Positions 16,657 through 25,284 of a stretch of DNA of 64,000 bases are shown piece after piece. The DNA is from Chitinophaga tropicalis (GTDB lineage Bacteria > Bacteroidota > Bacteroidia > Chitinophagales > Chitinophagaceae): NCBI RefSeq assembly GCF_009758205.1, contig NZ_WRXN01000003.1:124001-188000 (forward strand), given 5' to 3'. How positions within the stretch are numbered: position 1 is the first letter of the stretch; each line of letters begins with the position of its first letter. Below the pieces are notes generated by a model. That model was not told the origin of the DNA. It saw nothing but the letters and a program-made list of their open reading frames with translations, and searched no databases. Made by a program: the position numbers and the translations under genes.

Positions 16657-19600
16657 TTAAGATGCTAAAAATTGTTTATTGAATTTTCCTGTCCATTCGG
16701 CGTAATATTGCGCGTAAAAGAGATCTTCTATATCTTCAAAAGCATCGGCCACGTTATAATTTACAATATGCGCATAAACTCTTTCTCTGAGCGCGGTTAT
16801 GACTTCCGTTACGTCGAGATCCGATTGCTCGCGCTTCCATGCTATTAATCCTTTTGCGAATTCCCGCTTTGCTTCATCAAGCAGGCTGGCGATAGCATCA
16901 GCCAAGATAAATAAGGAGAAAGACTTTAATATTATAAGTTGTGGTGAACCTGGATTACTTCTCAGCATACGCATTGTAGAACCCCTCAGGTGTTTGATAT
17001 TACTGATAAATTCTCCAGTGGAACCATTTTCTACCAGCCCAAGATATTTATCAATAAATACGCCAATCGCTATGTTTTCTTCCAGGTCATCAGGCATAGA
17101 TGCTTTCTCGGGTGGGGTAGCGGTACGTTCTACAAATCCCCGTCTGGAATATTTGGCGTTGAAATAATAGTAGATTTCATCTTTGATGAAATGGCTTTGT
17201 TTTAGTGGTTCCTTAATAGTGATGGCAGCTTGACAAAGCCTTATCATATCTTCAATAGCCAGTAGTCGTTTTTCTTTTATCTTATGATAAATGAAAGTTG
17301 TGAGATATTCAAGGCATTTGCTAATCTCTGTAGCTTTGCCAGAGGTTATATCTGCAACTGCGTTCTCTCGCAGGTCACGTATCTCCTGGGTGGCTATATT
17401 TCTGGAAGTATATCTTGCAATCAGTTGTTCCAGGGAATTGTAGTACTCGCCATTCCGTTTTCTCGTGAAGGTTACCGTATACAATCCATTCTGATAATCG
17501 ATTGTATACGAATCAATAATGCCGATGGAAATCAGGCGATATATAGCTTTGGCAGTATCATCCTGGCTACGAGCAATATAGTATGCTTTTTGTAATTCCA
17601 TAGCCATAGGGCTGACTTCATTATTCAGCTCAGATACCAGGGATTCGTCCTGGATATTCAGTCGTTCAATAAAAGATAAATAATCATCTCCTTCATATAC
17701 AGCATCTGCGAGTATGTTCGGTAAAGAAATATGCTTCTGGGTCATTACTTGCTTTATAGCAGTTGTTTCCAGCACTTTGGAGTAATGTGCAGTATTGATG
17801 TAAAAATCTTTTCTGGAGTTTGTTTTTGGTGAATAGAACCTATTGGTAAATGGGATTGGTATTTTTTTACTGTCTCCGAAATCCATGTCCATTAGCATTC
17901 GCTCTATACCTGTTTGTTGCTGGGAGTTTATTGTCATACGATCCAGCCAGCTTCTGATATCTGCAACTGAGTTACCATTTCCAATAGGAAGCTTACCTTT
18001 TAACCAATCTACAAGATTGTAACTAAGGGTATCATGTTGCGTTTTGAGAATTCCTGTCGCACCAGTATCCAGATATACGTATCCGAGACCTTCTCCTGAC
18101 AACAGATTGATAAAAATCCGGTTGTGGTGTTTAGTTTCTCCTAAATTAATATTGAACTGAAGGTTATTGTTGCCATATAGTTCGTTAATATCCTGGACTA
18201 GTAACTGTAAATTAGTCTTTACAGGGAAGATAATGGTATTGCGCAATTCATGAATCATGACTCTTTCCTTCACCTGTCCCTTAAAAGAGTTTTTATGGAA
18301 GTACATCAGTACATCTTTGTCGAGGTGAAAGGCTTCTTTCTTTTTTACGCCTATCTGCGCGACATTGTTATGATAAAGGATTAAGGAGGTGGATAGTTTT
18401 CCGTCACGCCCGCCTCTTCCTGCTTCCTGTACAAAAGATTCTATGGAAGAGGGGATGTTGATATGAATGGTCATACGGACATCGGGTTTGTCTATTCCCA
18501 TCCCGAATGCCTTAGTAGCTACCATTATAGAGGCTTGATTTTTTTTGAACTGATCCAGGTGGTAAAAGGATTCTTTGTCTATTCTTCCAGCAGCATCATC
18601 GTCTCCACTTCCCATGAAATAACCTAGTGTCTCTTCCTGAAAATGGTGTGTGGGAATTGTTGCATTTCTTTCACTTGAGATATTGACAACTCCGGGTTTA
18701 TCAAACAGGCCATGCCCGCCATTAGTGCTATGAATTCCTAACCAACCACGCCTATGTGGCATAAATACAATTAAGCCATATGGATAATATTTTATAGTGT
18801 CGGATGAAGATGGTGTTGAAAATGGGCTTCCGGGGATATATAATTTTGTCAACATGCTTTCGGTATACTGATGTAGAACGGTATCTTCATTTTTCGACGC
18901 CTTCAGTAATTTTGATTTTTCTGCCAGCGGTAAATAATTCTGGTATGAGTGAGAAATGATATCCCTGATTACCCTTTCATTGTTAAATATCTCGAAGATT
19001 TCGGCTTTTTTATTAATGATATCAAATATCCTCAGCTGCTTTTTATTCCCTATATATTCTCTGACTTTCCAGGCATCAAGGTCTTCCAATCCATCATAAT
19101 TGAAGTGTACTTCTTCAACGATGTAATTGATTTCATCCCTAATACTGTTTTCAAACCGTACCACAGCGTTTCCGTCATCTGTTTTGATATTTAGCTCTCT
19201 CTCAATATCAGCCAGTACATCGAAGGATGCGGTGGCGGTTAACCCGAATAGCGGTACCGGCGAACCTTTGCTTGTCTGGCAGAACTCTTGGGCATTATCA
19301 CCGAGGTTCAGATAAGGCGTTCTAAAATCATGTCCCCACTCAGACACGCAGTGTACCTCGTCTATGACTGCATAGGCAAAGTAGTGTCCTTTTGCTGCGG
19401 CGTTTGCCAATGCGGTTCTGAAATCATCGATCACAAATCGTTCTGGTGATACAAACAGGAATTGCAGCTGCCCTTTGGCAAGTAGTTCGTGCTGGTTGTA
19501 ATTTCTTTCAGCAGTGCTTAAGGTTGAGTTGATAAATTCACATTTGTCAATGCCTATTTCTCTCAATCCATTATACTGATCCAGCATTAATGAACGAATT

Positions 19601-21144
19601 GGATCCACGACGATTGTCATACCGGGTTGTAATAAACCTGCCAGTTGATACGTCAGTGATTTACCGCCTCCGGTAGGAAGTAATCCTATGACGGATTGCA
19701 GTTGCATAGCCCGGTTCAGGATTGGCAGCTGTCCCTTCCTGAAATCCGTTTTCCGGAAAATATCCTGTACCAACCTGATGAGAAGGTTCTTAACTGGCTC
19801 TACTTCTTCGTATTCTTCATTGGAAAGGGGAATTACCACCTGTCTATATGTTATCGGCAGAGCCGACAATACGCAGTTATCAGTTGTATAATGAATATAA
19901 TGAGCACTACGAATAACGATCGTATGAGGGGATATCTGCTCATCTTTCCGGAAAATGCCAGTTCGCTGTAATACAGATACATCTATCACTAGATCAAAAT
20001 CCGCAGCATTGAATGTGCTCATATCATGAGCAAGCGCATTTCCCCTTAAAGGATGATGCCTATATTCCTGGGAACTAAATACAGTTAATTTGATCTCAGG
20101 AATATTAATGCTCAGCTGCGACAAATCATTGATGGTATGTAGTAAGTTTAGCAGGTCCTCTACCGCTGCATTTGCCCCTGGCAAGTCACGCTCAATGACT
20201 GCCAGCGTTATCTCCTTATGGTCGGTGAAATCGAGATAATTAACCAGGAGATATTGTAATAATACACGTTGTACACGTGCTATTATAAATGGTGACAAAG
20301 CCAATGCCGTTGCTGTAGCTGACAGATATTGTTTGTTGTGATAGTTATCAGCTGTTATTTGTACATATGGCTCTACTGTAATCTTCTTTATAAATGTAGC
20401 TATGTCATTGTAGGTGGTTTTTTCCCTGATATGACTGATATTTCTAGCTAATTGTCCGATAGCCAGATCTTTTAGATCATCAATCACATCGGTATGATAA
20501 CGTTCACCATCTACCTCTATAATATAAGTATCATGATGTTTGATGGCGATATTTTGATTGAACCTGTTGAAGGCCTTTCTGACAATATTATAAGGAATTT
20601 CCATGCTGAAGTCCACACGTCCCTGGTTATTATCTCTGGTAAAGGATGCGCGACTCCGTTGCTTCTCCAACAATTGCGGTAAATAACTGTGCGCTTCAGG
20701 AATCAATGTCAGCAGGAAATTGCGTTCGAAACTACTGTCTAGGTCATTCAGTTCCAGGTATTGGCGTCGGTTCCTTGCTCTTGGATCTATCACATGAAGT
20801 GCTTTAAATAATGCCTCTCCCTGTAAGGATTGTGTGTTGTCTATCGCAGGAAAGGTAATCTTACCATCGATATCCTTTCTGGTAGTGATGCCTAGTTTAT
20901 CAGCAAAATATGTTTCCAGGTATATGGTGGGTAAAGTGGGCAATCCCCTGGTAATGATATTTACTGCCACAGCAAGAATATTAGGAATATTTTGCGGACA
21001 TTCCAGGGAGAGTGTCGTTTGTACATCGAACGTACTTAATGACTGCAATAATCCTTGCAATTCATGTTGTTGATCCTCGTTTTTTGTATATTGAATCAAT
21101 TTCTCCCGGACAGATTCTAACATATAACCAGCTTGAAATTGCAT
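16657..21144 (-). CDS. Large RecQ-like helicase with N-terminal PD-(D/E)xK nuclease-like domain
   Basis: A 1495-residue protein, more than twice the size of housekeeping RecQ. Residues about 135-235 resemble a DUF559/Vsr-type restriction-like nuclease: SSFERNFLLTLI (Glu140), GRVDFSMEIPYN (Asp178) and IIEVDGERYH (Glu210). A middle domain (240-460) is unassigned. A superfamily 2 helicase core follows: LPTGGGKS (489-496), box DEVHC (595-599), LTATAS (635-640), and the RecQ-type motif VI QEAGRGGRDG, with a long insertion before it. The C-terminal 500 residues are helical and unrecognised. I infer a DNA-processing defence effector. It is flanked by a 71-aa gene 36 bp upstream and the coiled-coil gene 9 bp downstream. 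I do not recognise this combination as a named system. Confidence 0.88.
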   Translation of the reverse strand: MQFQAGYMLESVREKLIQYTKNEDQQHELQGLLQSLSTFDVQTTLSLECPQNIPNILAVAVNIITRGLPTLPTIYLETYFADKLGITTRKDIDGKITFPAIDNTQSLQGEALFKALHVIDPRARNRRQYLELNDLDSSFERNFLLTLIPEAHSYLPQLLEKQRSRASFTRDNNQGRVDFSMEIPYNIVRKAFNRFNQNIAIKHHDTYIIEVDGERYHTDVIDDLKDLAIGQLARNISHIREKTTYNDIATFIKKITVEPYVQITADNYHNKQYLSATATALALSPFIIARVQRVLLQYLLVNYLDFTDHKEITLAVIERDLPGANAAVEDLLNLLHTINDLSQLSINIPEIKLTVFSSQEYRHHPLRGNALAHDMSTFNAADFDLVIDVSVLQRTGIFRKDEQISPHTIVIRSAHYIHYTTDNCVLSALPITYRQVVIPLSNEEYEEVEPVKNLLIRLVQDIFRKTDFRKGQLPILNRAMQLQSVIGLLPTGGGKSLTYQLAGLLQPGMTIVVDPIRSLMLDQYNGLREIGIDKCEFINSTLSTAERNYNQHELLAKGQLQFLFVSPERFVIDDFRTALANAAAKGHYFAYAVIDEVHCVSEWGHDFRTPYLNLGDNAQEFCQTSKGSPVPLFGLTATASFDVLADIERELNIKTDDGNAVVRFENSIRDEINYIVEEVHFNYDGLEDLDAWKVREYIGNKKQLRIFDIINKKAEIFEIFNNERVIRDIISHSYQNYLPLAEKSKLLKASKNEDTVLHQYTESMLTKLYIPGSPFSTPSSSDTIKYYPYGLIVFMPHRRGWLGIHSTNGGHGLFDKPGVVNISSERNATIPTHHFQEETLGYFMGSGDDDAAGRIDKESFYHLDQFKKNQASIMVATKAFGMGIDKPDVRMTIHINIPSSIESFVQEAGRGGRDGKLSTSLILYHNNVAQIGVKKKEAFHLDKDVLMYFHKNSFKGQVKERVMIHELRNTIIFPVKTNLQLLVQDINELYGNNNLQFNINLGETKHHNRIFINLLSGEGLGYVYLDTGATGILKTQHDTLSYNLVDWLKGKLPIGNGNSVADIRSWLDRMTINSQQQTGIERMLMDMDFGDSKKIPIPFTNRFYSPKTNSRKDFYINTAHYSKVLETTAIKQVMTQKHISLPNILADAVYEGDDYLSFIERLNIQDESLVSELNNEVSPMAMELQKAYYIARSQDDTAKAIYRLISIGIIDSYTIDYQNGLYTVTFTRKRNGEYYNSLEQLIARYTSRNIATQEIRDLRENAVADITSGKATEISKCLEYLTTFIYHKIKEKRLLAIEDMIRLCQAAITIKEPLKQSHFIKDEIYYYFNAKYSRRGFVERTATPPEKASMPDDLEENIAIGVFIDKYLGLVENGSTGEFISNIKHLRGSTMRMLRSNPGSPQLIILKSFSLFILADAIASLLDEAKREFAKGLIAWKREQSDLDVTEVITALRERVYAHIVNYNVADAFEDIEDLFYAQYYAEWTGKFNKQFLAS

Positions 21145-21180
21145 AGGGTAGAATTTTAAGTATAAAGAGGGATTGTCTGA

Positions 21181-21396
21181 CTAAAAGTCAAAGTTGACAA
21201 TTAGTTCATCAAAATAAGTTTGCCGCATAGGACGATGTCGATTCATGTTATAAATGGGAACAAGGTATATTTGAGAATGTTCTATGTCTGGAGATACTTT
21301 TAGGGGCCATTGGATGCCTCCATGGGAACCGAAGAGATGAATAGCATGTTCAGATCTTAGGTTGTCAAGGGGATTGAAAACAAAATCTAATACCAT
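21181..21396 (-). CDS. Small hypothetical protein upstream of the RecQ fusion (71 aa)
   Basis: A 71-residue open frame, co-directional with and 36 bp upstream of the helicase gene. The translation contains a strand-rich stretch (HSQIYLVPIYNMNRHRPM) and an acidic start. There is no known motif. Its position at the head of the unit suggests a regulator or third component. It could be spurious because of its length. Confidence 0.45.
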   Translation of the reverse strand: MVLDFVFNPLDNLRSEHAIHLFGSHGGIQWPLKVSPDIEHSQIYLVPIYNMNRHRPMRQTYFDELIVNFDF

Positions 21397-21714
21397 ACAG
21401 AAAATAAGGGATTTATTGAATTACCTTCAACCATCTATATTCACTTAGCAAGGGAATGTATTACGATAAATATACGAAAATTTACTAAAACGAGTAACTA
21501 AAAAGTAGCCCATGCTCGTGCAAAGTTTTATAGCGCAATCTTGGTTATTAGTTAGTAGATCGTATATCTCATTGATTTTATCTTTGATGAACGATTAGAA
21601 CTTAATCTTTAAGTAAGTATTAGGTTCTCCGGCATCCCAGAATAAATATTTCCAGTGCTTATCTTTGCTGCTGTAGTCAAATCTAACTATATTTAGGGTA
21701 CGACTAAACCATTC
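21397..21714. other. Divergent intergenic region between the RecQ unit and the terpenoid locus
   Basis: No gene seen. The region should carry the leftward promoter of the 71-aa/RecQ unit and the rightward promoter of the UbiA gene. TATATTTA at about 21688 is near the -7 consensus for UbiA. GTACGACTAAA at 21698-21708 recurs with one mismatch at 24937-24947, upstream of the terpene synthase gene. Confidence 0.4.
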
Positions 21715-22650
21715 ATGTTCAGCATACTACAACGTGAACTCGCCTTATCCTTAGCACGTGCAATAAGCAGGGAAATCCTTATTGTATGGAAATTTATTGA
21801 CAACAACATCTGGGACACGATACTACCTTCTCTAATGATTTTTGCAACCGGATGGATATATAATGACAGTCCTTGGGCAGATCTTCCATTAACTCTTCTA
21901 ACATCGGTTACTTACGCAGTTCTTTACATTTATACATTCTGTCTTTCTAATCAGATAGCTGGTATTGAAGAAGATCGGATCAACAAGCCTTATCGTCCCC
22001 TTGTAACAGGGCTGGTTACTGTTAGAGAAGCCTACCGCAGAATGTATATATACAACCTGGTGTATGCTCTATATGCACTATACCTTGGAATATTTTGGTA
22101 CTCTCTTGCCTGGATAGTCGTTAGCTATTACCTGAATCTCAGAGGAGGGAGTAAACACTGGATTACTAAAAATATAGTGGGCATGACATTAGCCACTTTT
22201 CTTTTATTTAATGTGCAATGGCATATATCCCTATCCGATAATCAGTTCGTCAATTCCCGCCTGGAAAGCTACTTTGCTCTTATGAGTGCCTGGGCTGGTT
22301 GTGCCTTACACCTTCAAGACCTACGAGACGTTGCCGGAGATAAATTACTGGGAAGAAAAACCCTGCCTATTTCTATTGGTGATGCCAAGGCCCGGCAATT
22401 GCTGTTTATTCATTACTTGTTTTTTTTACCTGGCGTCTTTTTATGCTCCATGCTTACCATTTGCAACCTGGAAGAGCTAAGACATTCCTGGAAAGCTGTT
22501 ATAGTTTTCGGCATCCAATTATTTGTTCATTGGACAGTTGCCTTCCGGCTACTAAAATATAGGGATCCAGAGAGCGATCATAAAACATATATTATTTATG
22601 TGATACTGTTTGTAGCAACTATACCTACCGTTTGCTTCATTCAGAACTAA
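21715..22650 (+). CDS. UbiA-family prenyltransferase or terpene cyclase
   Basis: A 311-residue polytopic membrane protein with about eight hydrophobic helices. It has both UbiA aspartate-rich sites: SNQIAGIEEDRINKPYRP (Asn79, Asp87) in the first cytoplasmic loop and LQDLRDVAGDKLLGRKTLP (Asp202, Asp205, Asp209) in the second. UbiA enzymes transfer or cyclise isoprenoid diphosphates at the membrane. Genes for two class I terpene synthase-like proteins follow, so its substrate is likely a linear prenyl diphosphate or a terpene product. No quinone or haem synthesis genes are nearby, which makes a primary-metabolism role less likely. Confidence 0.85.
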   Translation: MFSILQRELALSLARAISREILIVWKFIDNNIWDTILPSLMIFATGWIYNDSPWADLPLTLLTSVTYAVLYIYTFCLSNQIAGIEEDRINKPYRPLVTGLVTVREAYRRMYIYNLVYALYALYLGIFWYSLAWIVVSYYLNLRGGSKHWITKNIVGMTLATFLLFNVQWHISLSDNQFVNSRLESYFALMSAWAGCALHLQDLRDVAGDKLLGRKTLPISIGDAKARQLLFIHYLFFLPGVFLCSMLTICNLEELRHSWKAVIVFGIQLFVHWTVAFRLLKYRDPESDHKTYIIYVILFVATIPTVCFIQN

Positions 22651-22808
22651 CGATAAAGTGATTGTTTTATCAATCGGTTTAAACGGAAAATAGATGTCCA
22701 TTTTTTGCTTCGTTGTTTGTACATAAATTTTATGATAATTCTATAATAGCCATTTTACAGTTAGATTGAAGATTATTTAAGATAGTTATGAATTTCTTGT
22801 ACTCTTTA

Positions 22809-22816
22809 TATGTTTG
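22809..22816 (+). promoter_or_regulatory. -7 promoter element of the first terpene synthase-like gene
   Basis: TATGTTTG is a perfect match to the Bacteroidota TAnnTTTG consensus, 17 bp before the start codon. A weak TTA stands at the -33 position. The element implies transcription separate from the UbiA gene, 183 bp upstream. Confidence 0.5.
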
Positions 22817-22832
22817 AAACGAATTAGTTATA

Positions 22833-23942
22833 ATGGATAAATTATCAATAACAAATAGTGTGTTAAAACGTGTACAGGCAAATTATGTACAAATGATTGA
22901 CGACGGAGCACAAGTGGGGATTGAAGAATTATTCAATTTTGGCAGTTTTAAACTAAAAGACTATTGTGGGAAATTTTATCCTCATTCTTATGAAGGCGGG
23001 TTGGCAGAAAGTGCCAAAGGCTTTGCGACTGACCATAATATTTGGCTGGAAAATGGTAAACAATACATAACCTGTGCTCTATACCTGTTCCCGGATTCAC
23101 CATTGTATAGGATAATTCCAATAGTGGAAAATTGTGCAATAGATTTTTACTTAAACGACAAAATGGGGCGAGAAGTATATGGGCAGCTGAGTAAGAAAGA
23201 GCAACGAGATGCTAAACAGATCATTCAACGGTTGGCAAGGGTTGACGCCAGATTAAGATTGCGAGCCAATGCAACTTTAGTTGAAAAGGCAAATATTAAA
23301 ATATTGCGGAAAATTAGTGATGCTTCACCTACCGATTGGTTCGTTAAATTCCTGGAGTTGTATAATCTGCATTTGAAAGCAGCTCACCAGAATTGTAATA
23401 CAGACGCCACGTATCATATTCCTAATGTCGAAGAATATAATGTTGACAGGTGTCATATCTCAGGCATGCCACATACTGTTGCCTTTATAGAATTTAGTTC
23501 GGGAGTATTTCTTTCCTGGAGTTGGCTGGATAAATCCGGACTCTCTGATGCTATGAGAAGATTACATTGGCAGTTTAGTTTGTTCGGCTGCTTATCAAAC
23601 GACCTTTTCTCCTTTGAAAAAGAGTGTATCGATAATTTTTCAGACTCTAATCTGGTTACAATCGTTGCTCTGAATCATCCGGACTGGGAATTAAAACATG
23701 CTATTGAAGAAGTAGCCAGAATTGTCTCCGGATCGTTAGAAGCCAGCATTGAGGCAATAAACGTTATCAAAGCACGACTGGCTCAGATATCTATTTCCGG
23801 TCAGGATATTGACCAGGTGCGGGCTGTTGAGAAACATCTGCAGGGAGTGGAAAGGGGTTTGCAGGGTGCCTGGCTGTGGCAGACCTTTACTAAAAGGTAT
23901 AAACGTGTGAGGTCAATCTGGAAGGAAACCTGCATCCTTTAA
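22833..23942 (+). CDS. Class I terpene synthase-like protein with altered aspartate-rich motif
   Basis: A 369-residue all-helical protein with a clear NSE-type Mg2+ motif, NDLFSFEKE (Asn256, Ser260, Glu264), and an upstream sensor-like Arg206. The first metal motif is changed: where DDxx(x)D is expected, the sequence reads CAIDFYLND (Asp104, Asn108, Asp109). It lacks a signal peptide and is probably cytoplasmic. The 3' end overlaps the convergent terpene synthase gene by 4 bp. It may be an active synthase with a variant motif or a diverged protein. The family assignment rests mainly on the NSE motif and helical pattern. Confidence 0.75.
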   Translation: MDKLSITNSVLKRVQANYVQMIDDGAQVGIEELFNFGSFKLKDYCGKFYPHSYEGGLAESAKGFATDHNIWLENGKQYITCALYLFPDSPLYRIIPIVENCAIDFYLNDKMGREVYGQLSKKEQRDAKQIIQRLARVDARLRLRANATLVEKANIKILRKISDASPTDWFVKFLELYNLHLKAAHQNCNTDATYHIPNVEEYNVDRCHISGMPHTVAFIEFSSGVFLSWSWLDKSGLSDAMRRLHWQFSLFGCLSNDLFSFEKECIDNFSDSNLVTIVALNHPDWELKHAIEEVARIVSGSLEASIEAINVIKARLAQISISGQDIDQVRAVEKHLQGVERGLQGAWLWQTFTKRYKRVRSIWKETCIL

Positions 23943-24922
23943 ATTGCATTTATATATTCCGGGACAGGGTAATAGTCAAAATTGTACCTGTCAGATTCAT
24001 TGTAGCTCCAATCAATGTTTGCTCTCATAATATGAGTTAGCGCACGTACATACTTTTGTACTTCACCTGCTTGTTTTCCTACATCGGGAAGATTATTAGC
24101 CAGTTGAATGAATTTGACAACATCTCTGTCATGAATCTCGGTAACTTTCTGAATTGCATCCTCACGGTTGAGTCCTTCCTTTTTCTCAATGATAAGCACA
24201 AGATTGTAGTCATCGCCATGCCTCACTTCCTTAGACAAAGAGAACAAATCATTTGCCCAACATACAGCATTACGGGCAAGGATTGTTAATTGCCTGACCA
24301 CGGGATCAGTCCAAATGTCAGGATGCAAAGAAATCCTGCTAGTTACGGCGATTGTGTCTGTGGCAATATTAGCTGCTCCAAGACATTGGCGTATCTTTAT
24401 ATATTCATCAAAATCAGGGCTTACACCCATAACTACATTCCTCTTTTGCCACAGTGCAGCGTCAAGAATTTCTTTCATGCTCTGACGGAACTGATTTTGC
24501 CAAGAATGATCACTTACTTTTTTAATACGCTCCCAAATATCAAATAATGCAAGAAACTCTGGTATTTTAGTGTCAGGAGCACTAATCAACAAAATGTCCA
24601 AAAATGCTGTGACATATTGCTCCAAATTAGATACGCTCTGTAAGCCCGATTCATCGGAATGATCTAATCTGTCATCCATCAAAAATAAAAAAGTGTTCAG
24701 ATCCGTGAAGGCAAAAAGTGTTTCTGGCGCTGCTTCCGGGAACATACGTGCAACCATATATGCAAAGCCCTGCCGCCGATAATATTCCACTTTTGCTTCG
24801 GAGTCAGCTAGATTAAACTTACGCAGGAATTCACACGAACGAACTTCTGCCTCTTTTGCATAAACGTTAATTTTAGGTTGAAAAGGGCAGAAAAGCGGCC
24901 TTGGTAAAATAATCTTTTGCAT
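23939..24922 (-). CDS. Class I terpene synthase
   Basis: A 327-residue bacterial class I terpene cyclase with every canonical element: aspartate-rich DDRLD (83-87), diphosphate sensor Arg178, 46 residues before the NSE triad, NSE motif NDLFSLSKE (224-232), and a C-terminal RY pair in SDRYNF. It should ionise a prenyl diphosphate (C10-C20) and cyclise it. The product cannot be predicted by eye. It converges on the other synthase-like gene with a 4-bp overlap, so both depend on separate promoters. Together with the UbiA gene it forms a compact terpenoid locus. Confidence 0.92.
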   Translation of the reverse strand: MQKIILPRPLFCPFQPKINVYAKEAEVRSCEFLRKFNLADSEAKVEYYRRQGFAYMVARMFPEAAPETLFAFTDLNTFLFLMDDRLDHSDESGLQSVSNLEQYVTAFLDILLISAPDTKIPEFLALFDIWERIKKVSDHSWQNQFRQSMKEILDAALWQKRNVVMGVSPDFDEYIKIRQCLGAANIATDTIAVTSRISLHPDIWTDPVVRQLTILARNAVCWANDLFSLSKEVRHGDDYNLVLIIEKKEGLNREDAIQKVTEIHDRDVVKFIQLANNLPDVGKQAGEVQKYVRALTHIMRANIDWSYNESDRYNFDYYPVPEYINAI

Positions 24923-24963
24923 TTTTTATCATTGTAGTCCGACTAAAGTTATGTAAAACAAGA

Positions 24964-24990
24964 TAAAAAAGGGCGGTTCCGAAGAACCAC
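24964..24990 (-). terminator. Intrinsic terminator reading leftward, no intact gene upstream
   Basis: On the minus strand, GTGGTTC, a TTCG tetraloop and GAACCGC form a seven-pair stem (one T-G) followed by CCTTTTTT. This is a textbook terminator, yet the only minus-strand coding sequence before it is a fragment ending at 25057. Confidence 0.75.
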
Positions 24991-25056
24991 TCAGATTAGT
25001 TATGTTTTGAGTTGAACAGCATGACTAAGAAAAAGTAGTGATTTTTATAAAGCCGG

Positions 25057-25152
25057 TTATTCTTTTGTGAATGTAATATTTATGTAGCCGGAATCGGAGG
25101 CCTGCCAGCCAACTGATAGCGTAATAGTACTAAGTAACAACGGCGATGCGTT
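25057..25152 (-). pseudogene. C-terminal remnant of a minus-strand gene
   Basis: An open stretch of about 31 codons ends TITLSVGWQASDSGYINITF before its stop codon. It looks like the final strands of a secreted beta-sandwich protein. An in-frame TAG lies just upstream. The strong terminator at 24964-24990 lies in the right direction and distance to have belonged to this gene. The body of the gene is missing. Confidence 0.35.
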
Positions 25153-25284
25153 CTAATTTAGACTTACCTATTATGATACTATGATGAGATGAGCTGTTGT
25201 TCCATAATTACAATATTTTAATTCGAAATATGATCTGAGCTTCGGTTCGCGAGAGTTCTCTCTTATTCATAGAGAGACTTATGC

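Noticed and set aside
8393..21714. Repeated tRNA-Lys 3' end that would mark an attachment site
   Set aside because: I read the island for a copy of the T-arm and acceptor sequence and did not see one, so no att sites are claimed.
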